A program made the translations under genes and the position numbers. Shown one piece after another: positions 36,126 to 49,825 of a stretch of 64,000 nucleotides of DNA. This DNA comes from Eledone cirrhosa. Taxonomy: Eukaryota > Mollusca > Cephalopoda > Octopoda > Eledonidae. Numbering within the stretch: the first letter of the stretch is position 1; each line of letters starts with the position of its first letter. The notes beneath the pieces were generated by a model that worked only from the letters and a program-made list of their open reading frames with translations, did no database searches and was not told the DNA's origin. The stretch lies in assembly GCA_964016885.1 (NCBI GenBank), contig OZ024741.1, forward strand, positions 25,883,927 through 25,947,926, written 5' to 3'.

Positions 36126-39100
36126 GGTTAGAATGTCTCAGGAAAGAATTGCAGGAGAGTTGCTCCAGGTAGAACTGCAACTTCTCCGAATTGAGAGATC
36201 ACAGCTCCAGCACTACAGATGTGGTTAGAATGTCTCAGGAAAGAATTGCAGGAGAGTTGCTCCAGGTAGAACTGCAACTTCTCCGAATTGAGAGATCACA
36301 GCTCCAGTACTAAGGATGTGGTTAGAATGTCTCAGGAAAGAATTGCTGGAGAGTTGCTCCAGGTAGAACTGCAACTTCTCCGAATTGAGAGATCACAGCT
36401 CCAGTACTACAGATGTGGTTAGAATGTCTCAGGAAAGAATTGCTGGAGAGTTGCTCCAGGTAGAACTGCTACTTCTCCGAATTGAGAGATCACAGCTCCA
36501 GCACTACAGATGGGGTTAGAATGTCTCAGGAAAGAATTCCTGGAGAGTTGCTCCAGGTAGAACTGCTACTTCTCCGAATTGAGAGATCACAGCTCCAGTA
36601 CTAAGGATGTGATTAGAATGTCTCAGGAAAGATTTGCTGGAGAGTTGCTCCAGGTAGAACTGCTACTTCTTCGAATTGAGAGATCACAGCTCCAGTACTA
36701 AGGATGTGGTTAGAATGTCTCAGGAAAGAATTGCTGGAGAGTTGCTCCAGGTAGAACTGCTACTTCTCCGAATTGAGAGGTCACAGCTCCAGTACTAAGG
36801 ATGTGATTAGAATGTCTCAGGAAAGAATTCCTGGAGAGTTGCTCCAGGTAGAACTGCTACTTCTCCGAATTGAGAGATCACAGCCCCAGTACTAAGGATG
36901 TGGTTAGAATGTCTCAGGAAAGAATTGCTGGAGAGTTGCTCCAGGTAGAACTGCTACTTCTCCGAATTGAGAGATCACAGCTCCAGTACTAAGGATGTGG
37001 TTAGAATGTCTCAGGAAAGAATTGCTGGAGTGTTGCTCCAGGTAGAACTGCTACTTCTCCGAATTGAGAGATCACAGCTCCAGTACTAAGGATGTGGTTA
37101 GTATGTCTCAGGAAAGAATTGCTGGAGTGTTGCTCCAGGTAGAACTGCTACTTCTCCGAAATGAGAGATCACAGCTCCAGCACTACAGATGTGGTTAGAA
37201 TGTCTCAGGAAAGAATTGCTGGAGAGTTGCTCCAGGTAGAACTGCTACTTCTCCGAATTGAGAGATCACAGCTCCAGTACTAAGGATGTGGTTAGAATGT
37301 CTCAGGAAAGAATTGCTGGAGAGTTGCTCCAGGTAGAACTGCTACTTCTCCGAATTGAGAGGTCACATTTCCAGTACTAAGGATGTGATTAGAATGTCTC
37401 AGGAAAGAATTCCTGGAGAGTTGCTCCAGGTAGAACTGCTACTTCTCCGAATTGAGAGATCACAGCTCCAGTACTAAGGATGTGGTTAGAATGTCTCAGG
37501 AAAGAATTGCTGGAGAGTTGCTCCAGGTAGAACTGTACTACTCCGAAATGAGAGATCACAGCTCCAGCACTACAGATGTGGTTAGAATGTCTCAGGAAAG
37601 AATTGCTGGAGTGTTGCTCCAGGTAGAACTGCTACTTCTCCGAAATGAGAGATCACAGCTCCAGCACTACAGATGTGGTTAGAATGTCTCGGGAAAGAAT
37701 TGCTGGAGAGTTGCTCCAGGTAGAACTGCAACTTCTCCGAATTGAGAGATCACAGCTCCAGTACTACAGATGTGGTTAGAATGTCTCAGGAAAGAATTGC
37801 TGGAGAGTTGCTCCAGGTAGAACTGTACTACTCCGAAATGAGAGATCACAGCTCCAGTACTAAGGATGTGATTAGAATGTCTCAGGAAAGAATTGCTGGA
37901 GAGTTGCTCCAGGTAGAACTGCTACTTCTCCGAATTGAGAGATCACAGCTCCAGTACTAAGGATGTGGTTAGAATGTCTCAGGAAAGAATTGCTGGAGAG
38001 TTGCTCCAGGTAGAACTGTACTACTCCGAAATGAGAGATCACAGCTCCAGCACTACAGATGTGGTTAGAATGTCTCAGGAAAGAATTGCTGGAGTGTTGC
38101 TCCAGGTAGAACTGCTACTTCTCCGAAATGAGAGATCACAGCTCCAGCACTACAGATGTGGTTAGAATGTCTCGGGAAAGAATTGCTGGAGAGTTGCTCC
38201 AGGTAGAACTGCAACTTCTCCGAATTGAGAGATCACAGCTCCAGTACTACAGATGTGGTTAGAATGTCTCAGGAAAGAATTGCTGGAGAGTTGCTCCAGG
38301 TAGAACTGCTACTTCTCCGAATTGAGAGATCACAGCTCCAGTACTAAGGATGTGATTAGAATGTCTCAGGAAAGAATTGCTGGAGAGTTGCTCCAGGTAG
38401 AACTTCTACTTCTTAGAATTGAGAGATCACAGCTCCAGTACTAAGGATGTGATTAGAATGTCTCAGGAAAGAATTGCTGGAGAGTTGCTCCAGGTAGAAC
38501 TGCTACTTCTTAGAATTGAGAGATCACAGCTCCAGTACTACAGATGTGGTTAGAATGTCTCAGGAAAGAATTGCTGGAGAGTTGCTCCAGGTAGAACTGC
38601 TACTTCTCCGAATTGAGAGATCACAGCTCCAGTACGAAGGATGTGGTTAGAATGTCTCAAGAAAGAATTGCTGGAGAGTTGCTCCAGGTAGAACTGCTAC
38701 TTCTCCGAATTGAGAGATCACAGCTCCAGTACTAAGGATGTGGTTAGAATGTCTCCGGAAAGAATTGCTGGAGAGTTGCTCCAGGTAGAACTGCTACTTC
38801 TCCGAATTGAGAGATCACAGCTCCAGTACTAAGGATGTGGTTAGAATGTCTCAGGAAAGAATTGCTGGAGAGTTGCTCCAGGTAGAACTGCTACTTCTCC
38901 GAATTGAGAGATCACAGCTCCAGTACTAAGGATGTGGTTAGAATGTCTCCGGAAAGAATTGCTGGAGAGTTGCTCCAGGTAGAACTGCTACTTCTCCGAA
39001 TTGAGAGATCACAGCTCCAGTACTAAGGATGTGGTTAGAATGTCTCCGGAAAGAATTGCTGGAGAGTTGCTCCAGGTAGAACTGCTACTTCTCCGAATTG

Positions 39101-42100
39101 AGAGATCACAGCTCCAGTACTAAGGATGTGGTTAGAATGTCTCAGGAAAGAATTGCTGGAGTGTTGCTCCAGGTAGAACTGCTACTTCTCCGAATTGAGA
39201 GATCACAGCTCCAGTACTACAGATGGGGTTAGAATGTCTCAGGAAAGAATTGCTGGAGAGTTGCTCCAGGTAGAACTGCTACTTCTCCGAATTGAGAGAT
39301 CACAGCTCCATTACTACAGATGTGGTTAGAATGTCTCAGGAAACAATTGCTGGAGAGTTGCTCCAGGTAGAACTGCTACTTCTCCGAAATGAGAGATCAC
39401 AGCTCCAGCACTACAGATGTGGTTAGAATGTCTCAGGAAAGAATTGCTGGAGAGTTGCTCCAGGTAGAACTGCTACTTCTCCGAATTGAGAGATCACAGC
39501 TCCAGCACTACAGATGTGGTTAGAATGTCTCAGGAAAGAATTGCTGGAGAGTTCCTCCAGGTAGAACTGCTACTTCTCTGAATTGAGAGATCACAGCTCC
39601 AGTACTAAGGATGTGGTTAGAATGTCTCAGTAAAGAATTGCTGGAGAGTTGCTCCAGGTAGAACTGCTACTCCTCTGAATTGAGAGATCACAGCTCCAGT
39701 ACTAAGGATGTGGTTAGAATGTCTCAGGAAAGAATTGCTGGAGAGTTGCTCCAGGTAGAACTGCTACTTCTCTGAATTGAGAGCTCACAGCTCCAGCACT
39801 ACAGATGTGGTTAGAATGTCTCAGGAAAGAATTGCTGGAGAGTTGCTCCAGGTAGAACTGCTACTTCTCCGAATTGAGAGGTCACAGCTCCAGTACTACA
39901 GATGTGGTTAGAATGTCTCAGGAAAGAATTGCTGGAGAGTTGCTCCAGGTAGAACTGCTACTTCTCCGAATTGAGAGATCACAGCTCCATTACTACAGAT
40001 GTGGTTAGAATGTCTCAGGAAAGAATTGCTGGAGAGTTGCTCCAGGTAGAACTGCTACTTCTCCGAATTGAGAGATCACAGCTCCAGTACTAAGGATGTG
40101 GTTAGAATGTCTCAGGAAACAATTGCTGGAGAGTTGCTCCAGGTAGAACTGCTACTTCTCCGAAATGAGAGATCACAGCTCCAGCACTACAGATGTGGTT
40201 AGAATGTCTCAGGAAAGAATTGCTGGAGAGTTGCTCCAGGTAGAACTGCTACTTCTCCGAATTGAGAGATCACAGCTCCAGCACTACAGATGTGGTTAGA
40301 ATGTCTCAGGAAAGAATTGCTGGAGAGTTCCTCCAGGTAGAACTGCTACTTCTCTGAATTGAGAGATCACAGCTCCAGTACTAAGGATGTGGTTAGAATG
40401 TCTCAGTAAAGAATTGCTGGAGAGTTGCTCCAGGTAGAACTGCTACTCCTCTGAATTGAGAGATCACAGCTCCAGTACTAAGGATGTGGTTAGAATGTCT
40501 CAGGAAAGAATTGCTGGAGAGTTGCTCCAGGTAGAACTGCTACTTCTCTGAATTGAGAGCTCACAGCTCCAGCACTACAGATGTGGTTAGAATGTCTCAG
40601 GAAAGAATTGCTGGAGAGTTGCTCCAGGTAGAACTGCTACTTCTCCGAATTGAGAGGTCACAGCTCCAGTACTAAGGATGTGATTAGAATGTCTCAGGAA
40701 AGAATTCCTGGAGAGTTGCTCCAGGTAGAACTGCTACTTCTCTGAATTGAGAGATCACAGCTCCAGTACTAAGGATGTGGTTAGAATGTCTCAGGAAAGA
40801 ATTGCTGGAGAGTTGCTCCAGGTAGAACTGCTACTTCTCCGAATTGAGAGATCACAGCTCCAGTACTAAGGATGTGGTTAGAATGTCTCAGGAAAGAATT
40901 GCTGGAGAGTTGCTCCAGGTAGAACTGCTACTTCTCCGAATTGAGAGATCACAGCTCCAGTACTAAGGATGTGGTTAGAATGTCTCAGGAAAGAATTGCT
41001 GGAGAGTTGCTCCAGGTAGAACTGCTACTTCTCCGAATTGAGAGATCACAGCTCCAGTACTAAGGATGTGGTTAGAATGTCTCAGGAAAGAATTGCTGGA
41101 GTGTTGCTCCAGGTAGAACTGCTACTTCTCCGAAATGAGAGATCACAGCTCCAGCACTACAGATGTGGTTAGAATGTCTCAGGAAAGAATTGCTGGAGAG
41201 TTGCTCCAGGTAGAACTGCTACTTCTCCGAATTGAGAGATCACAGCTCCAGTACTAGAGATGTGGTTAGAATGTCTCAGGAAAGAATTGCTGGAGAGTTG
41301 CTCCAGGTAGAACTGCTACTTCTCCGAATTGAGAGATCACAGCTCCAGTACTAAGGATGTGGTTAGAATGTCTCAGGAAAGAATTGCTGGAGTGTTGCTC
41401 CAGGTAGAACTGCTACTTCTCCGAATTGAGAGATCACAGCTCCAGTACTACAGATGTGGTTAGAATGTCTCAGGAAAGAATTGCTGGAGAGTTGCTCCAG
41501 GTAGAACTGCTACTACTCCGAATTGAGAGATCACAGCTCCAGTACTAAGGATGTGGTTAGAATGTCTCAGGAAAGAATTGCTGGAGTGTTGCTCCAGGTA
41601 GAACTGCTACTTCTCCGAATTGAGAGATCACAGCTCCAGTACTACAGATGTGGTTAGAATGTCTCAGGAAAGAATTGCTGGAGAGTTGCTCCAGGTAGAA
41701 CTGCAACTTCTCCGAATTGAGAGATCACAGCTCCAGTACTACAGATGTGGTTAGAATGTCTCAGGAAAGAATTGCTGGAGTGTTGCTCCAGGTAGAACTG
41801 CTACTTCTCCGAATTGAGAGCTCACAGCTCCAGTATTACAGATGTGGTTAGAATGTCTCAGGAAAGAATTGCTGGAGAGTTGCTCCAGGTAGAACTGCAA
41901 CTTCTCCGAATTTAGAGATCACAGCTCCAGTACTACGGATGTGGTTAGAATGTCTCAGGAAAGAATTGCTGGAGAGTTGCTCCAGGTAGAACTGCAACTT
42001 CTCCGAAATGAGAGATCACAGCTCCAGTACTAAGGATGTGGTTAGAATGTCTCAGGAAAGAATTGCTGGAGAGTTGCTCCAGGTAGAACTGCCACTTCTC

Positions 42101-45100
42101 CGAATTGAGAGATCACAGCTCCAGTACTAAGGATGTGGTTAGAATGTCTCAGTAAAGAATTGCTGGAGAGTTGCTCCAGGTAGAACTGCTACTTCTCCGA
42201 ATTGAGAGGTCACAGCTCCAGTACTAAGGATGTGGTTAGAATGTCTCAGGAAAGAATTGCTGGAGAGTTGCTCCAGGTAGAACTGCTACTTCTCCGAATT
42301 GAGAGATCACAGCTCCAGCACTACAGATGTGGTTAGAATGTCTCAGGAAAGAATTGCTGGAGAGTTGCTCCAGGTAGAACTGCTACTTCTCCGAATTGAG
42401 AGGTCACAGCTCCAGTACTAAGGATGTGGTTAGAATGTCTCAGGAAAGAATTGCTGGAGAGTTGCTCCAGGTAGAACTGCTACTTCTCCGAATTGAGAGA
42501 TCACAGCTCCAGTACTAAGGATGTGGTTAGAATGTCTCAGGAAAGAATTGCTGGAGAGTTGCTCCAGGTAGAACTGCTACTTCTCCGAATTGAGAGATCA
42601 CAGCTCCAGTACTACAGATGTGGTTAGAATGTCTCAGGAAAGAATTGCTGGAGAGTTGCTCCAGGTAGAACTGCTACTTCTCCGAATTGAGAGGTCACAG
42701 CTCCAGTACTAAGGATGTGGTTAGAATGTCTCAGGAAAGAATTGCTGGAGAGTTGCTCCAGGTAGAACTGCTACTTCTCCGAATTGAGAGATCACAGCTC
42801 CAGTACTACAGATGTGGTTAGAATGTCTCAGGAAAGAATTGCTGGAGAGTTGCTCCAGGTAGAACTGCTACTTCTCCGAATTGAGAGGTCACAGCTCCAG
42901 CACTACAGATGTGGTTAGAATGTCTCAGGAAAGAATTGCTGGAGAGTTGCTCCAGGTAGAACTGCTACTTCTCCGAATTGAGAGGTCACAGCTCCAGTAC
43001 TACAGATGTGGTTAGAATGTCTCAGGAAAGAATTGCTGGAGAGTTGCTCCAGGTAGAACTGCTACTTCTCCGAATTGAGAGGTCACAGCTCCAGCACTAC
43101 AGATGTGGTTAGAATGTCTCAGGAAAGAATTGCTGGAGAGTTGCTCCAGGTAGAACTGCTACTTCTCCGAATTGAGAGGTCACAGCTCCAGTACTACAGA
43201 TGTGGTTAGAATGTCTCAGGAAAGAATTGCTGGAGAGTTGCTCCAGGTAGAACTGCTACTTCTCCGAATTGAGAGGTCACAGCTCCAGTACTACAGATGT
43301 GGTTATAATGTCTCAGGAAAGAATTGCTGGAGAGTTGCTCCAGGTAGAACTGCAACTTCTCCGAATTGAGAGATCACAGCTCCAGTACTACAGATGTGGT
43401 TAGAATGTCTCAGGAAAGAATTGCTGGAGAGTTGCTCCAGGTAGAACTGCTACTTCTCCGAATTGAGAGATCACAGCTCCAGTACTAAGGATGTGATTAG
43501 AATGTCTCAGGAAAGAATTGCTGGAGAGTTGCTCCAGGTAGAACTGCTACGTCTTCGAATTGAGAGATCACAGCTCCAGTACTAAGGATGTGGTTAGAAT
43601 GTCTCAGGAAAGAATTGCTGGAGAGTTGCTCCAGGTAGAACTGCTACTTCTCCGAATTGAGAGGTCACATTTCCAGTACTAAGGATGTGATTAGAATGTC
43701 TCAGGAAAGAATTCCTGGAGAGTTGCTCCAGGTAGAACTGCTACTTCTCCGAATTGAGAGATCACAGCTCCAGTACTAAGGATGTGGTTAGAATGTCTCA
43801 GGAAAGAATTGCTGGAGAGTTGCTCCAGGTAGAACTGCTACTTCTCCGAATTGAGAGATCACAGCTCCAGTACTAAGGATGTGGTTAGAATGTCTCAGGA
43901 AAGAATTGCTGGAGAGTTGCTCCAGGTAGAACTGCTACTTCTCCGAATTGAGAGATCACAGCTCCAGTACTAAGGATGTGGTTAGAATGTCTCAGGAAAG
44001 AATTGCAGGAGAGTTGCTCCAGGTAGAACTGCTACTTCTCCGAATTGAGAGATCACAGCTCCAGTACTAAGGATGTGGTTAGAATGTCTCAGGAAAGAAT
44101 TGCTGGGTGTTGCTCCAGGTAGAACTGCTACTTCTCCGAAATGAGAGATCACAGCTCCAGCACTACAGATGTGGTTAGAATGTCTCAGGAAAGAATTGCT
44201 GGAGAGTTGCTCCAGGTAGAACTGCAACTTCTCCGAATTGAGAGATCACAGCTCCAGTACTACAGATGTGGTTATAATGTCTCAGGAAAGAATTGCTGGA
44301 GAGTTGCTCCAGGTAGAACTGCTACTTCTCCGAATTGAGAGGTCACAGCTCCAGTACTAAGGATGTGATTAGAATGTCTCAGGAAAGAATTCCTGGAGAG
44401 TTGCTCCAGGTAGAACTGCTACTTCTCTGAATTGAGAGATCACAGCTCCAGTACTAAGGATGTGGTTAGAATGTCTCAGGAAAGAATTGCTGGAGAGTTG
44501 CTCCAGGTAGAACTGCTACTTCTCCGAATTGAGAGATCACAGCTCCAGTACTAAGGATGTGGTTAGAATGTCTCAGGAAAGAATTGCTGGAGAGTTGCTC
44601 CAGGTAGAACTGCTACTTCTCCGAATTGAGAGATCACAGCTCCAGTACTAAGGATGTGGTTAGAATGTCTCAGGAAAGAATTGCTGGAGAGTTGCTCCAG
44701 GTAGAACTGCTACTTCTCCGAATTGAGAGATCACAGCTCCAGTACTAAGGATGTGGTTAGAATGTCTCAGGAAAGAATTGCTGGAGTGTTGCTCCAGGTA
44801 GAACTGCTACTTCTCCGAAATGAGAGATCACAGCTCCAGCACTACAGATGTGGTTAGAATGTCTCAGGAAAGAATTGCTGGAGAGTTGCTCCAGGTAGAA
44901 CTGCTACTTCTCCGAATTGAGAGATCACAGCTCCAGTACTAGAGATGTGGTTAGAATGTCTCAGGAAAGAATTGCTGGAGAGTTGCTCCAGGTAGAACTG
45001 CTACTTCTCCGAATTGAGAGATCACAGCTCCAGTACTAAGGATGTGGTTAGAATGTCTCAGGAAAGAATTGCTGGAGTGTTGCTCCAGGTAGAACTGCTA

Positions 45101-48100
45101 CTTCTCCGAATTGAGAGATCACAGCTCCAGTACTACAGATGTGGTTAGAATGTCTCAGGAAAGAATTGCTGGAGAGTTGCTCCAGGTAGAACTGCTACTA
45201 CTCCGAATTGAGAGATCACAGCTCCAGTACTAAGGATGTGGTTAGAATGTCTCAGGAAAGAATTGCTGGAGTGTTGCTCCAGGTAGAACTGCTACTTCTC
45301 CGAATTGAGAGATCACAGCTCCAGTACTACAGATGTGGTTAGAATGTCTCAGGAAAGAATTGCTGGAGAGTTGCTCCAGGTAGAACTGCAACTTCTCCGA
45401 ATTGAGAGATCACAGCTCCAGTACTACAGATGTGGTTAGAATGTCTCAGGAAAGAATTGCTGGAGTGTTGCTCCAGGTAGAACTGCTACTTCTCCGAATT
45501 GAGAGCTCACAGCTCCAGTATTACAGATGTGGTTAGAATGTCTCAGGAAAGAATTGCTGGAGAGTTGCTCCAGGTAGAACTGCAACTTCTCCGAATTTAG
45601 AGATCACAGCTCCAGTACTACGGATGTGGTTAGAATGTCTCAGGAAAGAATTGCTGGAGAGTTGCTCCAGGTAGAACTGCAACTTCTCCGAAATGAGAGA
45701 TCACAGCTCCAGTACTAAGGATGTGGTTAGAATGTCTCAGGAAAGAATTGCTGGAGAGTTGCTCCAGGTAGAACTGCCACTTCTCCGAATTGAGAGATCA
45801 CAGCTCCAGTACTAAGGATGTGGTTAGAATGTCTCAGTAAAGAATTGCTGGAGAGTTGCTCCAGGTAGAACTGCTACTTCTCCGAATTGAGAGGTCACAG
45901 CTCCAGTACTAAGGATGTGGTTAGAATGTCTCAGGAAAGAATTGCTGGAGAGTTGCTCCAGGTAGAACTGCTACTTCTCCGAATTGAGAGATCACAGCTC
46001 CAGCACTACAGATGTGGTTAGAATGTCTCAGGAAAGAATTGCTGGAGAGTTGCTCCAGGTAGAACTGCTACTTCTCCGAATTGAGAGGTCACAGCTCCAG
46101 TACTAAGGATGTGGTTAGAATGTCTCAGGAAAGAATTGCTGGAGAGTTGCTCCAGGTAGAACTGCTACTTCTCCGAATTGAGAGATCACAGCTCCAGTAC
46201 TAAGGATGTGGTTAGAATGTCTCAGGAAAGAATTGCTGGAGAGTTGCTCCAGGTAGAACTGCTACTTCTCCGAATTGAGAGATCACAGCTCCAGTACTAC
46301 AGATGTGGTTAGAATGTCTCAGGAAAGAATTGCTGGAGAGTTGCTCCAGGTAGAACTGCTACTTCTCCGAATTGAGAGGTCACAGCTCCAGTACTAAGGA
46401 TGTGGTTAGAATGTCTCAGGAAAGAATTGCTGGAGAGTTGCTCCAGGTAGAACTGCTACTTCTCCGAATTGAGAGATCACAGCTCCAGTACTACAGATGT
46501 GGTTAGAATGTCTCAGGAAAGAATTGCTGGAGAGTTGCTCCAGGTAGAACTGCTACTTCTCCGAATTGAGAGGTCACAGCTCCAGCACTACAGATGTGGT
46601 TAGAATGTCTCAGGAAAGAATTGCTGGAGAGTTGCTCCAGGTAGAACTGCTACTTCTCCGAATTGAGAGGTCACAGCTCCAGTACTACAGATGTGGTTAG
46701 AATGTCTCAGGAAAGAATTGCTGGAGAGTTGCTCCAGGTAGAACTGCTACTTCTCCGAATTGAGAGGTCACAGCTCCAGCACTACAGATGTGGTTAGAAT
46801 GTCTCAGGAAAGAATTGCTGGAGAGTTGCTCCAGGTAGAACTGCTACTTCTCCGAATTGAGAGGTCACAGCTCCAGTACTACAGATGTGGTTAGAATGTC
46901 TCAGGAAAGAATTGCTGGAGAGTTGCTCCAGGTAGAACTGCTACTTCTCCGAATTGAGAGGTCACAGCTCCAGTACTACAGATGTGGTTATAATGTCTCA
47001 GGAAAGAATTGCTGGAGAGTTGCTCCAGGTAGAACTGCAACTTCTCCGAATTGAGAGATCACAGCTCCAGTACTACAGATGTGGTTAGAATGTCTCAGGA
47101 AAGAATTGCTGGAGAGTTGCTCCAGGTAGAACTGCTACTTCTCCGAATTGAGAGATCACAGCTCCAGTACTAAGGATGTGATTAGAATGTCTCAGGAAAG
47201 AATTGCTGGAGAGTTGCTCCAGGTAGAACTGCTACGTCTTCGAATTGAGAGATCACAGCTCCAGTACTAAGGATGTGGTTAGAATGTCTCAGGAAAGAAT
47301 TGCTGGAGAGTTGCTCCAGGTAGAACTGCTACTTCTCCGAATTGAGAGGTCACATTTCCAGTACTAAGGATGTGATTAGAATGTCTCAGGAAAGAATTCC
47401 TGGAGAGTTGCTCCAGGTAGAACTGCTACTTCTCCGAATTGAGAGATCACAGCTCCAGTACTAAGGATGTGGTTAGAATGTCTCAGGAAAGAATTGCTGG
47501 AGAGTTGCTCCAGGTAGAACTGCTACTTCTCCGAATTGAGAGATCACAGCTCCAGTACTAAGGATGTGGTTAGAATGTCTCAGGAAAGAATTGCTGGAGA
47601 GTTGCTCCAGGTAGAACTGCTACTTCTCCGAATTGAGAGATCACAGCTCCAGTACTAAGGATGTGGTTAGAATGTCTCAGGAAAGAATTGCAGGAGAGTT
47701 GCTCCAGGTAGAACTGCTACTTCTCCGAATTGAGAGATCACAGCTCCAGTACTAAGGATGTGGTTAGAATGTCTCAGGAAAGAATTGCTGGGTGTTGCTC
47801 CAGGTAGAACTGCTACTTCTCCGAAATGAGAGATCACAGCTCCAGCACTACAGATGTGGTTAGAATGTCTCAGGAAAGAATTGCTGGAGAGTTGCTCCAG
47901 GTAGAACTGCAACTTCTCCGAATTGAGAGATCACAGCTCCAGTACTACAGATGTGGTTATAATGTCTCAGGAAAGAATTGCTGGAGAGTTGCTCCAGGTA
48001 GAACTGCTACTTCTCCGAATTGAGAGATCACAGCTCCAGTACTAAGGATGTGATTAGAATGTCTCAGGAAAGAATTGCTGGAGTGTTGCTCCAGGTAGAA

Positions 48101-49825
48101 CTGCTACTTCTCCGAATTGAGAGATCACAGCTCCAGTACTACAGATGTGGTTAGAATGTCTCAGGAAAGAATTGCTGGAGAGTTGCTCCAGGTAGAACTG
48201 CAACTTCTCCGAATTGAGAGATCACAGCTCCACTACTAAGGATGTGGTTAGAATGTCTCAGGAAAGAATTGCTGGAGAGTTGCTCCAGGTAGAACTGCTA
48301 CTACTGCGAATTGAGAGATCACAGCTCCAGTACTAAGGATGTGGTTAGAATGTCTCAGGAAAGAATTGCTGGAGAGTTGCTCCAGGTAGAACTGCTACTT
48401 CTCCGAAATGAGAGATCACAGCTCCAGCACTACAGATGTGGTTAGAATGTCTCAGGAAAGAATTGCTGGAGAGTTGCTCCAGGTAGAACTGCTACTTCTC
48501 CGAATTGAGAGATCACAGCTCCAGTACTAAGGATGTGATTAGAATGTCTCAGGAAAGAATTGCTGGAGAGTTGCTCCAGGTAGAACTGCTACTTCTCCGA
48601 ATTGAGAGATCACAGCTCCACTACTAAGGATGTGGTTAGAATGTCTCAGGAAAGAATTGCTGGAGAGTTGCTCCAGGTAGAACTGCTACTTCTCCGAAAT
48701 GAGAGATCACAGCTCCAGTACTAGAGATGTGGTTAGAATGTCTCAGGAAAGAATTGCTGGAGAGTTGCTCCAGGTAGAACCGCAACTTCTCCGAATTGAG
48801 AGATCACAGCACCACTACTAAGGATGTGGTTAGAATGTCTCAGTAAAGAATTGCTGGAGAGTTGCTCCAGGTAGAACTGCTATTCCTCTGAATTGAGAGA
48901 TCACAGCTCCGGTTCTAAGGATGTGGTTAGAATGTCTCAGGAAAGAATTGCTGGAGAGTTGCTCCAGGTAGAACTGCTACTTCTCCGAATTGAGAGCTCA
49001 CAGCTCCAGCACTACAGATGTGGTTAGAATGTCTCAGGAAAGAATTGCTGGAGAGTTGCTCCAGGTATAACTGCTACTTCTCCGAATTGAGAGATCACAG
49101 CTCCAGTACTACAGATGTGGTTAGAATGTCTCAGGAAAGAATTGCAGGAGAGTTGCTCCAGGTAGAACTGCTACTTCTCCGAATTGAGAGATCACAGCTC
49201 CAGTACTACAGATGTGGTTAGAATGTCTCAGGAAAGAATTGCTGGAGAGTTGCTCCAGGTAGAACTGCTACTTCTCCGAATTGAGAGATCACAGCACCAC
49301 TACTAAGAATGTGGTTAGAATGTCTCAGGACAGAATTGCTGGAGAGTTGCTCCAGGTAGAACTGCTACTTCTCCGAATTGAGAGATCACAGCTCCAGTAC
49401 TACAGATGTGGTTAGAATGTCTCAGGAAAGAATTGCTGGAGAGTTGCTCCAGGTAGAACTGCTACTTCTCCGAATTGAGAGATCACAGCACCACTACTAA
49501 GAATGTGGTTAGAATGTCTCAGGAAAGAATTGCTGGAAAGTTGCTCCAGGTAGAACTGCTACTTCTCCGAATTGAGAGGTCACAGCTCCAGTACTAAGGA
49601 TGTGATTAGAATGTCTCAGGAAAGAATTGCTGGAGAGTTGCTCCAGGTAGAACTGCTACTTCTCCGAATTGAGAGATCACAGCACCACTACTAAGGATGT
49701 GGTTAGAATGTCTCAGGAAAGAATTGCTGGAGAGTTGCTCCAGGTAGAACTGCTACTTCTCCGAATTGAGAGGTCACAGCTCCAGTACTAAGGATGTGAT
49801 TAGAATGTCTCAGGAAAGAATTGCT
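36060..49825 (+). repeat. 97-bp satellite array derived from a LINE (about 141 units)
   Basis: The unit is 97 bp: ATGTGGTTAGAATGTCTCAG, GAAAGAATTGCTGGAGAGTT, GCTCCAGGTAGAACTGCTAC, TTCTCCGAATTGAGAGATCA, CAGCTCCAGTACTAAGG. Every part is recognisable in the unexpanded LINE A copies as coding for VEPLLLRIERSQL..YYGHVV and RMSQERIA. The ancestral segment is about 99 bp; loss of two bases at the TATGGACATG site gives 97, so each unit shifts frame. Frequent alternates are TACTAAGG/CACTACAG/TACTACAG, GAGAGG/GAGAGA and GGAGTG/GGAGAG. It is not protein-coding; the 60-81-codon frames recur with the units. Confidence 0.97.
40653..48022. repeat. Tandem duplication of a 3685-bp block (38 units) within the 97-bp array
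   Basis: Rare markers recur exactly 3685 bp apart: TACTAGAGATGTGG (41256 and 44941), CTACGTCTTCG (43551 and 47236), GTGGTTATAATG (43310 and 46995; 44274 and 47959) and GAATTGCTGGGTGTTGC (44097 and 47782). Copies run about 40653-44337 and 44338-48022. The markers stop agreeing beyond 48022, where GAGATCAC replaces GAGGTCAC. The match looks near-perfect by eye. Confidence 0.9.
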
